Shown here: positions 9,604 to 19,280 of the stretch, piece by piece
Position numbering within the stretch: the first letter of the stretch is position 1
How the letters are laid out: each line of letters starts with the position of its first letter
Source: Isohypsibius dastychi
Lineage: Eukaryota; Tardigrada; Eutardigrada; Parachela; Isohypsibiidae
Reading direction: 5' to 3'
Assembly (NCBI GenBank): GCA_034696485.1
Contig: JAQIWT010000352.1
Location: 1 to 22,665, forward strand
DNA: 22,665 nucleotides
Translations under genes and position numbers: made by a program
Notes under the pieces: model-generated
Told to the model about the DNA's origin: nothing
The model's input: only the letters and a program-made list of their open reading frames with translations
Databases searched by the model: none

Positions 9604-12600
9604 TTAGGCGTACTGGTCGTTGAGTGTCTCAAAAACTTTAGGATGTGTGACCTGGAGTCCGGGAATAGCGTCACAGAAAATCTTCGCCAGCGAAGTTTTC
9701 CTGATTTGTTCGAGTTGCGCTGGAATCAAAGAATGAATGTGTTAATTGCTGAACATGTGACTTTGTGGTGTTCGAACTCACAGTCAGATAGTTTGGAAGG
9801 TAGAGGGACGTCATTCTCATACCAGAAACGATCAGCTTCTCTTAGCCGCCAAAATTGCTCTGTGATGATACACGAGAACGTCTCCCCAATTATACCATCA
9901 CCTTTTCTGTTTTCGGATAATCCGGCCACGTAGAAATCAATTTCGTTCACAGACCTGAATAAAATACCAAAAGAAACTGGTTATTTATTGGATTTTTAGT
10001 GGAACACGGTGTGGGGCCTTACTTATAGACGGAAGCCATTCGATTCACCACATCTTCTGGTATGACATCCAGTTCTTTTAGTCCGTTGAAATTGTCTGCA
10101 GTTGGTAATTTGCACAGCTCTCTAATTTTCATGTAACTAGGAATGCCATGATCTCTTCCACGCTGGATATTCAAACTGACCAGATCTTGTCCAAAGGCCT
10201 GCTTTTTGTTCAAAACGAAGAGCTTGTTTGATAAATCAGGAACAACATTAGCTTCGATTTGTTTTCCCTCTTGACGTGAAAGCCCCCGAACGAGATCATC
10301 GATTGCACCCATCTCATATAGTTTGCTTGATTGAAAGAATGTATCCTGAAGACGGTCCGACTTTTTCAGATTGAAATTCGCGTCGAGCCGATCGAGTTTG
10401 CTGACCACCATCGAATGGCCCACTCGGAATGCCGCCGATGAGAATTCCGTGAACAACCCTTGAGATAAAAATCCCTTTATTTCAAATTGTTGAGCTTGGG
10501 ATCATTGGTCGAACCTGCGTTCAATGTGATGTTATAATTGCATCTTCCTGATGGCGTTAGATCACGGAGGCCTTCCTTGACTAGCACATCTTCCCCTAAC
10601 AGCACGGGTAACCATTCCTGGAACAAGGAGAAAAATGGTTATCTGCGGTCTGTGATACAAGAACATCGTACGTGATATGTGATATGTTGAAGTTGTGCGA
10701 TCAGAATGGCTCTGGCCTCCTGATACAGCTTCTCATCATTCCAGTCTTTGTTCAAGTTAGCCAGCCGAATTGCTAGGTTGTTGTGATGGCGTACGAAAAC
10801 TGTGTGCAACACTTGCAGTCCTAGCTGAAACGCATGAAAATGAAAAATATCTAAGGGGGGGGGGGGCCAAAAATTGCAATCTTACCTGCACATTACATCG
10901 ACGATCACCTGAAGAGAATGAACAGTTAAGCATAGAGGGTCTGTAGCAATGAAGAAGCTGGGCGACTGACCAGCTTTGAAACATGGTCGGGATGATGTCC
11001 CATCCGTGCATAGACTCTTGTCATTGAATCCGGGTAAGAGCATGTAATCAGTATTGCGGTCATCAGGAACGTTGATTTTGAGAAATCCTGTAGAGTTTCT
11101 TTGATTTACTACAACTTGACTCTGCGGTGTGTTAATACAGTACCTCCTTGGAAGGAGCGCAAGTCGTTGACGTCATTTTCACGAGTCCCATAAACTGGAA
11201 GAAAGAAGTGATTTACGTATTGCTGGTTTATCCCAGTGACTAGATATGCGTACTCATGCCACCATCAATGTAAGCGCTGACTTGATTGATCTGCTCACGA
11301 GGACCCAGTTTGCAGCCAGGTCGTATGCCAGGTAGACTACGGACAAATTCCATGCATCCCTCCTTGAATCTGACAGAAATCAAATGATGCTATGGAGTTG
11401 GCAATGAGAATGTTAGATTAGTACCTTGAGTAGAATGGGTCATTGGTGGGAATAGAAATGGCTAAGAAAAAAAGAAAATGGTAACAGTGCGATAAAATTC
11501 AGGACGAATGTACCGAGGCATTGAGGATGTGGATCGGACGTGCCACAGCACTTGATTGAATCACCACTGGGTAGAGTAACACGAGGCGTTGACTGTATTA
11601 TAGAGGTCATTTATCAGCAGATATTTTCAAGTTGACAATCTTCCTGTACCGTCAGATCATGATCCTACACAAGAAAGTACTAATCACTCTGCCCAGTTAC
11701 CAGTTTCTACTGTTTAAACTTACGAGCATCTGGCCGAATTGAGTAAACTGTAATGATGAAACTGTAGTGTTTGTGAAATGTTTTGCTAAAATTATTAGAA
11801 AAGGTACCATCGCAGACCATGTTGGTGCAAGATTGGTTTTTGTCCCAATGATTGATGAGCTGACTAAACGGGCGCTGGGCAGAGGCTCTTTCCTTGAATC
11901 TTTTCGTGGCTCAGATATACCTGCAGGTTACCACTTGCACTCTCCAATTATTGATAATATCAAGCAAACCGACCATCTGCGTAGTCAGCCTCCATGAAAC
12001 GGCTGAAAATTGTCGACTCCTTGCCGCGATTTGGAAATGCGATATTGTTGCATTCTCCGGTATGTTTTCGGCTAGTGGAGAAAAACATTCATTCACGGAA
12101 CAATGAACCAAATTTCCATACAATGCGATATCCTCCGCCTCACTGGCTCTTTGAGAAGCATTAAGAGTTCACATATCGGCAGGTTTTTGTGAACCTCAGG
12201 GAAAAACCGACATTTTGTTAAGTACTTACTACTTCTCTTTGGCGCATTCCGGTTGTTTAGCTGGATTGAAAGCATCACGAATTGGAATAATAGGCCTGTC
12301 AAAGAAAAACCAGTTTTAAACAAGTGCGGCATTGTTAATCGTTCTTTCGCCCCATGGGTGACAACAATCGAGAAATAGCAAAGAACCGATTAACCTGGTA
12401 GGTGTATGCTGTCAATCATGTTTATTTATTGCAACGTTTCCCGAATTCATCGAAGGGTAAAAGATAAGTTGATGAATTGACTTACGTTTCGGAGACTGAG
12501 CAGACGAGATCTTGGGGTGAGACTGGTCCAAGTCCAGCTGGAGTCTCTTGAGCATTAGCTATTGCAGCTGGCCGTACTCCAGCAGAAACAAATTGTAGGT

Positions 12601-13434
12601 TGTTGATGTTTGAGGTATTCAAGCGCAGCCTGAGAAACAGAGGTTAAAAGCGAAATTCCCCGAGAGTTTTTAAGAGCATTTCACGATGTTAAGAATGACC
12701 ATCAAGTTTCTGACTTGATCTCAACGGCGCATCAACGCATTTTTGATGATATTCTAGGTTAATACGCACTGGTTCTTGACACTTTTGGAAAAGTCCTCCA
12801 AGGCAAACGCGTTCTTGGCAATGTCAATTGATGATGGGTTAGTCTGCGCAAACATATTCGATAGACTTCCCGGTGTCCCGAAATCCAGCGATGGGAAACC
12901 TTTCCTCATATCTCCAAACTGGCTCGTTGACTTTTTCCAGGCCTCATCAAATGTCTTCTGGACGAAATTCTGCGACAAAAGATTGCCACTACCCTGGAAG
13001 ATGGAGTTAAGCTGTGCGGTAATATCCGAACTGCTTTTGAATCCACTGGCGCGATTTGCGTCCCAAGTTTGCGATGGGAAGCTAAACGACGAAGACGACG
13101 AGGGAAAACTTATTGGAGGGATCGGATCGAAGCGAATTGAATTAGAACGCCGGTTCTGGGAGAATAGATTATCCCATTGGGGCATCGTGTTCATCGAGGT
13201 CATCGGCATTTGACGGAATTTGGGGAATGACTCAAATGCGTTGAATTTCATTTTGCGTGGAGCGGGGTTTTGGAATAACGGCTGGAAATTGGACTGGAAT
13301 CCGCCGTTGGTTTGGAATAAATCGGGAAAGTCATTTCGTCCACTGAATAAATTAGGAAATCCACTTTGCCGACGAACTCGGACCTCGAAGGAGTCGACAA
13401 GCAGAAATAAACTGATGGAAAGAAAAATGTACAT
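9604..13434 (-). CDS. Secreted animal haem peroxidase (peroxidasin/myeloperoxidase superfamily)
   Basis: 17 exons: 13434-12770, 12629-12486, 12295-12230, 12071-11974, 11920-11724, 11664-11650, 11592-11514, 11461-11425, 11369-11254, 11194-11144, 11087-10971, 10908-10886, 10824-10672, 10617-10515, 10458-10023, 9954-9782, 9719-9604. All phases agree, giving about 862 aa. A signal peptide (1 to about 16) is followed by RVRR (19-22), a likely furin site, then about 200 residues rich in Phe, Pro, Ser and Asn. The catalytic domain shows [40 protein letters not shown] (distal His392), [36 protein letters not shown] (proximal His636), [13 protein letters not shown] and [18 protein letters not shown]. 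Family members use H2O2 to oxidise halides or tyrosines; in nematodes several crosslink cuticle or act in defence. The start lies 13 nt after TTCTTTTCCAG. An in-frame GTG at 13470 is upstream of that acceptor and unlikely. The gene converges on the GPCR gene. Confidence 0.93.
10855..10866 (+). repeat. G12 tract in a 61-nt peroxidase intron
   Basis: Twelve uninterrupted G residues (C12 on the transcribed sense strand) fill a fifth of intron 10885-10825, just after the 23-nt exon. On the sense strand the tract lies between the donor GTAAGA and the acceptor CGTTTCAG. Confidence 0.9.
10886..10908 (-). other. 23-nt microexon of the peroxidase gene
   Basis: Flanked by TTCTCTTCAG and GTAAGA. It encodes GDRRCNVQ with its split first codon. 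Phase 1 in and phase 0 out fit both neighbours, and the encoded GDxRxN-type segment sits where the family has it, just before [10 protein letters not shown]. Confidence 0.85.
11650..11664 (-). other. 15-nt microexon carrying the peroxidase distal histidine
   Basis: Exactly five codons, DHDLT, lie between TTCTTGTGTAG and GTACAG, phase 0 on both sides. Without it the upstream FTQFGQML would join STPRVTLP and lose the catalytic His and the calcium-binding Asp of the conserved DHD motif. Confidence 0.85.
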
Positions 13435-13447
13435 TTTGCAAATTCCC

Positions 13448-13449
13448 CT
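13448..13449 (-). promoter_or_regulatory. Putative trans-splice acceptor before the peroxidase start
   Basis: TTCTTTTCCAG is the best-formed of the start-proximal acceptors. It leaves 13 nt of untranslated sequence (GGGAATTTGCAAA) before the ATG at 13434. Confidence 0.5.
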
Positions 13450-14607
13450 GGAAAAGAACTGCCTAAGCACAGTACGGTCAGTATTTTCTTTTACATAAGA
13501 GAATTAGCGACGTTGAGCCGCGGGGTTCAAAAGACCTCGTTAGCAAAAAGAAATTAACTTTGTGTCGGTAAGAAATCATTATCATTAAGGTGTGACATGA
13601 GTGTGCAGGAATCAATAAAGAAGAGTGTGTCAGTAATGCTTAATCCAAGACGCATTCGGATGAACTTCCGGAATGCAGGTGAGAAAATAAGGATGTTAAC
13701 ACGGTTATCCTTCATTTTCCAATTTTAAGTGATTCAAGTCGTTGAAGGAAAGAATACATTCCATTCGTTTATTAGCCTTCAGGCACTTTGCATTTTATAA
13801 TCGAAATCAGTTTAACGAAAACATGTCACATTTCATAAGTCAAAGTGTGAAAACAAGAGGAACGACGATGCATGTCATTGGTAAACTAGATAGTGATCGA
13901 TAGTTTGACAAATACTCATACCATAACTGTAGACAGCCGATAATGACAAGTGAAAATCGCACAATGGAAAATGGTAATACTCTGCTGGCTACAATATCCT
14001 TCATAATTTAAACAATCCGAAAGACTATTCGCGAAGGTTTCGCTACACTTTGCAGACATACCGACAATCTGTACCACAACTTTCACATTCCAAGTGTAGA
14101 AGCGATGTTTTACACGAGAGTCTACGACCTCTTAGTTTCCTTGTTTTCCGTCGTTTTGAAGACAGTTGAGTACTGTACTACTGTACACATTTTAAACGAT
14201 TCACGACGTTTGCGAACTGTTAAATGACGGAAGGAGCTAATCAAGTGGCAATTTCTATGAGGGGTGAGATTTGACACTTCTGCTTTGCTTCGGAGAGAAA
14301 ATCGCTAAATTCGGGATTGAGTGAGATATTGACGGCCGAATCATGAACCTCACCGAAACCGTCTGAATCACCCTGTGTGCTTCGTAGTATTGGTGGTTTC
14401 TTTCTGAGAGGGGAAAATCTGGTGCAATTTAGCGGATAAAAGACGAAAAAACAGGGGTGTTGGTCAGACTATTTTCTGCGCAACACCAAAAGGTTCAGAG
14501 AATTACAGTAGTTGATGTAATGAGTGCAAATCATATTTGTTCATTCCGCTCAAAGATTCTTAAAACTTGAGATCTATGTACATGGAAAGAAATGGTAACG
14601 AATTTCT

Positions 14608-14962
14608 TTAATTCGATATGTCATCATAGATTGAGCCATAAACCCTTGAATGACCAAAATCGGCTACGGCGTGATCCATCTCAAAGGAGAACGAGCTGTA
14701 CCATCTGAGAGACGAAGTACAGTAGTAGCCAATATGCGCCATGGATATGAACGATATCGATGTCGCAGCCGGCCACACTGTTCTGATCATCCTCATGATA
14801 AGCCAGGCAAATTCTTTGTGCAAACTGGAACAAAAGTGGGGCTTCATGTCACTATCACAAAGATTCACATTTCTAGTTTCGGTTGCCGATATCCGAACTG
14901 AAAAAGGCACCTCCTGGGCACAGCAGCTGAGCCCGATTATTACCGCCAACTTGACGGTCTAA
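14608..14962. other. Open frames on both strands, coding status unresolved
   Basis: The minus strand is open from 14949 to 14608 (first internal ATG near MKPHFCSS; Cys- and aromatic-rich). The plus strand is open at 14650-14901 and 14741-14962. One plus frame includes TGTKVGLHVTITKIHISSFG followed by CRYPN, faintly like a nematode astacin CUB segment, then stops. No frame has supporting flanking exons. At most one can be real; all may be chance. Confidence 0.2.
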
Positions 14963-16218
14963 TCACGGCTCAGCACTGTATGCTTGTGTGAATGTGTACA
15001 GGTATGTGCTAGTCTAGTTTATTCAAGTCTATATCCTGTTGTGGGTGAGATCTAAGAAATCAGTCTGAGACTGTGCATGTGGTCAACTCGACTTGTTCAA
15101 GTGAGCTCCACACTCATAACTGAGGCATGCATGATAATTAATTAAAGGACGAGAAGTTAGTTAGTACAGGAGGCTGTGGCTCATGAGAAGCCGGTACGCT
15201 TGGCATTCATTAAGCGCCCCAACTATATTCCCACCAAGTGGCCAGCTAGTCCGAGGCGTGCGACGCTGCTCGTATCTATTCAAATTTTCTTTAACTGTTT
15301 TCCACTTTGGAGGGGAGCGGGATGATCATTTATCATTTCCTTAAACAAACCTCTTGACCGAGTTTAAAAGTGACGTCATTCTGTGTGGAGACAAGCTGGG
15401 GCTTGGGGAGTATAGCAACTATAGGATGTGATGGGATAAATTATAATCAGATAAGCCTACCGGTGGAGTCGGTTCTTATTGGGGAGCCATTGTAGAGGGG
15501 TAGATATTAGAGCATAGCAAACGTGTTTGTTAAGAAGGTACTTGAATTGAATAAGCTGAGCACTTTCCGGCATCAGTTGCCAAACCAAGCCGGGCAAAGG
15601 GGGATTCCAAGACGCTCGAGCTAGACGAATAAATCTCGCTCAATTAGTCCAACAGTAACTGGCTCAGGAAGTGCACCGACCAAGGTCATGGCTGTCCGCG
15701 CTTCAAGCTAAACAATATGCCCACCAAACCTGTCAACTAATGGCGCAGGGATCTAAAATACAGATAATTGCTAACATGATTTCGTTACTCCTCGAAGCTG
15801 TGTTCAGAGGAACGATGACTTTGGGAAATCGTAAGACCGAGGCCACGCACATATGTTTAACTGCATCTTTCGAATTACAGTAGCAAGTACAGTTCCAGAA
15901 ACTGAAACGCATACGAAACGAACAGAATTGTTTGTTATAAATCGGCAATGTATTTATCACACTGGGGTCTTACTAGGTTTCCTGTGTGATTGTTTATTTC
16001 TCGGAGGGTTTTGTTTTTTTTTGTAGTTTGAATTTAATCATTTTGCCAACAAGCTGATGCAAAATTGACCGGGTCAACTTTTATTATAAAGAGGAATGAT
16101 GGTCATCACTTGTCCGTTGGCGATGCAAGTTGGAGGACACTGTTAATGATCTTGATCAAACATGGACTACTAGAAAAAAGAGAGGAGGCGGAGCTTAGCG
16201 TCATTGCCCTGTACCTAC

Positions 16219-16506
16219 ATGAATGTGTCCACCTTGTCCTCAACCCGCCCTCCAGCTTATACCCCAACAAAAGACTCACATAAAATCCCTGCATTGTTGA
16301 CCGGCTATCGATTCATTTTCGCCATTCCACAGTTTCTCCGCGATTCACAATTTGGAAGGAAACGACCTCAGCCCACCGTTGAAACCTTTCTCGCTCTGAA
16401 ATTGCTCTTCGTTGCGATAGTGGTTGTTTTTTCTACTCTAAACCTCACAGTGTTCTGCATTGAACGGGGGCTTATTCTGCCTGTTATTCCGGCTGGATTG
16501 TGTTGA
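16219..16506 (+). CDS. Possible small membrane-protein frame, weak
   Basis: An ATG frame of 95 codons contains one strongly hydrophobic stretch (LALKLLFVAIVVVFSTLNLT) near its C-terminus and ends in TGA. No acceptor or conserved motif supports it, and it lies only 150 nt before the EGF/LDLa start. It may be chance, or a piece of promoter-proximal DNA. Confidence 0.15.
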   Translation: MNVSTLSSTRPPAYTPTKDSHKIPALLTGYRFIFAIPQFLRDSQFGRKRPQPTVETFLALKLLFVAIVVVFSTLNLTVFCIERGLILPVIPAGLC

Positions 16507-16649
16507 GCCGATTGGCTTTGAACCGGAACTGCCAGTGATTAAACGCGACGTCTTTAATTGGCATTTGGGGATCAGTCTTCTGTGGTGGCTGATTTCTGCA
16601 GCTCGATAGTACTACCTTCAATTCACCGAGATCGGATTCTGCCATATTC

Positions 16650-16651
16650 AG
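16650..16651 (+). promoter_or_regulatory. Putative trans-splice acceptor before the EGF/LDLa start
   Basis: GCCATATTCAG ends at 16651 and leaves only AGCAAG before the ATG at 16658, a spacing typical of spliced-leader acceptors. Confidence 0.5.
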
Positions 16652-16657
16652 AGCAAG

Positions 16658-18463
16658 ATGCCCAGAATCGATTCCCTCTGGATGATCGGAATTCTTTTAG
16701 CTTTAGCTTCAAGACAGGTTAGTCTTCTCCCAACCAACTGTGTGACCTTTTACCAATTAAGAAAATTGAATTCTAACGGGTTCGTTATTTCGGCACTTTT
16801 CAAACTTCTTTGCGGACCACCGAAGATTTCAGAAGTGTTCTATGCAATGTTGCGCACATCTATGGTTCGACCGAATGTCAAACATTATTTTGGTGCACCT
16901 CGCTGAAATGTTATCTGTTTCTTTTCAAGTTTCAATTTATTTCACGAGTTTTTTGTTTCTAGGGCGAGGGAGCGAACCTGTTGAATGCATTGGGTGCCAA
17001 AGAGTCTTTCCTCCTACGTCTTCTTCATGGGCCATCATGGGCCGCATTGAATCACTTGCAATCGATGCGGATGAACTTTGTTGGTTTCCAGTGTGACAAA
17101 ACGGAGGATTGCATCACCGGCGAGTGTATTGAGGATATGAAAGGCGTCAAGCGCTGCGTATGTTCCGCTGACGAAATCGACCACAGCATAGCGGTAAACA
17201 ATCTCTCTTTCTTAACATATTCCCCCCTAAACACCACCTTCTCTCTCGCTCTTGCAGATGATCAGAGGAGTGCAGTTTGAATGGAAAATCTGTTTAAAAT
17301 GTGAGTGTTGGGGTGTTTGCTTAGAATAAAGCAGAGTCAAGATGGTGTTAAGTGCCCATGTAATACCGTCCTGGCTAATCCCTTTGTGCAAAGGCCACCG
17401 CGTTTTTCATCTGTTATTTTCCATTCGCCATCGTCGTCATAAATACATTTTTCATAATTCCATAATTCTCTCTCGAGGGGAAAAGTATCGAATTGCAGTT
17501 GTGCGAAGGAGAAACGTGAGGTCTTGACCTACTGCACTCAATCCGCAGTCATAATTAATAAAGAGAAGATCATCTTGATTGATAATCCCATTTTCTTATC
17601 TCTTGTTGTAGTACGGTCTCATGGGCAGAAATGTCTGGTTGACAAACAATGCAGTGAGAGGATGCCCAACAGCTTCTGTGAAGGTGTCTCTGCGGTTGCC
17701 CCTGGTGAATGCGTTTGTGATGACCATTTCAAGCCAATCAACATTAGCGGCTTACTCGCTTGCAAACCTGGTAAACCACCATCAACAACCTGAGACAATT
17801 CAGTTCATATAATTATTTGTGAGTACAGATCGCATCGGTGGTCAGTGTATGACCAATGAGGACTGCTCCGCCATCAAAATGCTCTCGGATAACGGTCGAG
17901 AATTGAACACCTCGGAAATCACTTCAGTGTGCGTTCGACAGGACAACATAACTGAAGCTTCCCAACGATGCTCCTGCCCACCTGGATTCAAAATCCTCGC
18001 CGATGGGTCAGCTTGTCAAGGTGGGGTATACACCGCTCAGAGATGTGAATTGTCGGGTAATTATCCTGGTTGGTGTGTAGATATCAACGAATGCGCAAGT
18101 CAGTTCCCCGACGGTCCTTGCACCGATGATGGCAGAGACAATCCCGCTGTTCTTTGCGTCAATCGGCCTGGCTCTTTTGAATGCAAATGCCAGTACAAGT
18201 TTGGAATTGACAACGGGAATGGGGAGAAGGGAGTCTGTGAGTGAAGGAGAGTGGAGTTGGACGTGATTGGGTCTGATTGAGCTTGATTGATAGGTTGTGA
18301 AGCGGGTCACTTTCCGTGCAGGTCGGGATCACGTTGTTTCAAGTTGGATGAGTTTTGCAATGGAGTACCAGACTGTGTTGATGATTGCTCGGATGAGAAG
18401 ATGTACTTTTGCAACTTCAACGACGTCTACCCAGCCCCTGATTATCGGCTATATCCTCAGTAA
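16658..18463 (+). CDS. Secreted EGF-like / LDL-receptor class A protein
   Basis: Model: 16658-16717, 16963-17193, 17258-17300, 17612-17770, 17829-18236, 18294-18463; phases agree, about 356 aa. Exon 1 is a signal peptide (MPRIDSLWMIGILLALAS). Cys-rich EB/EGF-like modules lie at about 64-90, 119-161 and 171-227. A calcium-binding EGF domain (249-301) starts DINEC, and an LDLa domain (302-340) ends in DCVDDCSDE. Two sequons (NIS, NIT) are present. The last donor is GTGAGT at 18237; the alternative four bases later gives a stop, so the EGF-LDLa junction is firm. The 43-nt third exon (MIRGVQFEWKICLK) is the least certain: it is needed to reach phase 1, but another small exon could serve. No transmembrane segment is seen, so it is probably extracellular, in matrix or as a secreted ligand-binding protein. 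No orthologue is recognised. Confidence 0.75.
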
Positions 18464-18468
18464 ATAAA
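18463..18468 (+). terminator. Polyadenylation signal AATAAA overlapping the EGF/LDLa stop codon
   Basis: The TAA stop at 18461-18463 runs into TAAATAAATAAATAG, so an AATAAA starts on the last base of the stop, with a second four bases later. If used, the 3' untranslated region would be only a few tens of nucleotides. A later AATAAA at 18904-18909 is an alternative. Confidence 0.45.
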
Positions 18469-19280
18469 TAAATAGCTTTGAGTTTGTAGCCAGTTGAATT
18501 AATTCTGTTGACTTTATAGGTGTCTGCCCAACTCGATTGCCACGTGAGATGGCATGCCATCTGACCGACCGACTCAATGACTAACGACCAACATTTGCTT
18601 CATTTTCTTTTTTTCTACCCGACTCATTCTGTTTTGTTGATTGGCTATGAAGAGATTAAAAGGTCAAGAAGCGATTTCGAGAGATCATATCTAATGAAAC
18701 ATGATTTTTTTCGACTGACCTTTTGTTTCTTCTCTCGTTGTTCATATCCATTTTTCCTGACATCCTACTTTCTATGCAACCCTGTTTTCTCGAAGAATTT
18801 GCTTTACCTTTATCGAAATACTTTGCCCCGAAAGGTCACGGTTGCGACCATTTAAATACTACTGTGCTGCGACTTTGTGCCTTAATTTCCGCCGAGTGCC
18901 AACAATAAACCACCGATAAATGCACCAAGAGTTGAGAACTGAGATGGAGATGAAATTGTATCGGGTTTGATGCAAAAAAACAATTATCGACTGGAATCGC
19001 TCGTTTTGAACAAGTCCTAAATAACGAAATTCAGTTGTCACTTCATTACCCCTTTACAGCTGCCGATACTCTGCTCTATTACGATCAAATAAACAATAAA
19101 ATTCGAAATCCCGATTCAAACAACTAAATGTTGACTGAATATGCTAACAATGAGTCTGACGAAAAGAATCGATATCGCAGAAAAATTCAGTGGCATTATG
19201 GAAAAAGTGCAGTCTAATAAAAATAGAGCAGGCTAACGTAATGGTGAATAAATAATGGTGGCAGGAACGAAGGAATGAGT
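18464..19280. other. Convergent intergenic region between EGF/LDLa and presenilin
   Basis: Only short open frames are present. Several plus-strand AATAAA hexamers (18904, and two near 19088-19098) could serve longer EGF/LDLa transcripts. I found no canonical minus-strand AATAAA for presenilin close to its stop. Confidence 0.5.

Larger units (their letters stand above)
13435..16657. other. 3.2-kb intergenic region without a convincing gene
   Basis: The left end contains the peroxidase upstream region, with the putative trans-splice acceptor TTCTTTTCCAG ending at 13448. The rest has only short open frames on both strands. Two are listed separately: an overlapping pair at 14608-14962 and a frame with a hydrophobic segment at 16219-16506. 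I see no tRNA, repeat array or transposon structure. The stretch is large relative to the other gaps and may hold regulatory DNA or an unrecognised multi-exon gene. Confidence 0.5.

Noticed and set aside
10459-10514. Peroxidase reading through the 3' side of exon 14 ([11 protein letters not shown] then TAA)
   Set aside because: Splicing at the GTTCGA donor to the ATCTCAAG acceptor restores the conserved [11 protein letters not shown] segment in phase, so this is intron.
13435-13470. Peroxidase start at 13470
   Set aside because: That codon is GTG and lies upstream of the strong acceptor TTCTTTTCCAG. The ATG at 13434 gives a clean signal peptide.
15671-15960. Opposed 70- and 75-codon open frames
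   Set aside because: Short, with no motif, signal peptide or splice support, and within chance expectation for this composition.
18577-18908. Phe/Leu-rich plus-strand frames after the EGF/LDLa gene
   Set aside because: They are T-rich DNA giving hydrophobic translations, with no start context and no conserved motif.
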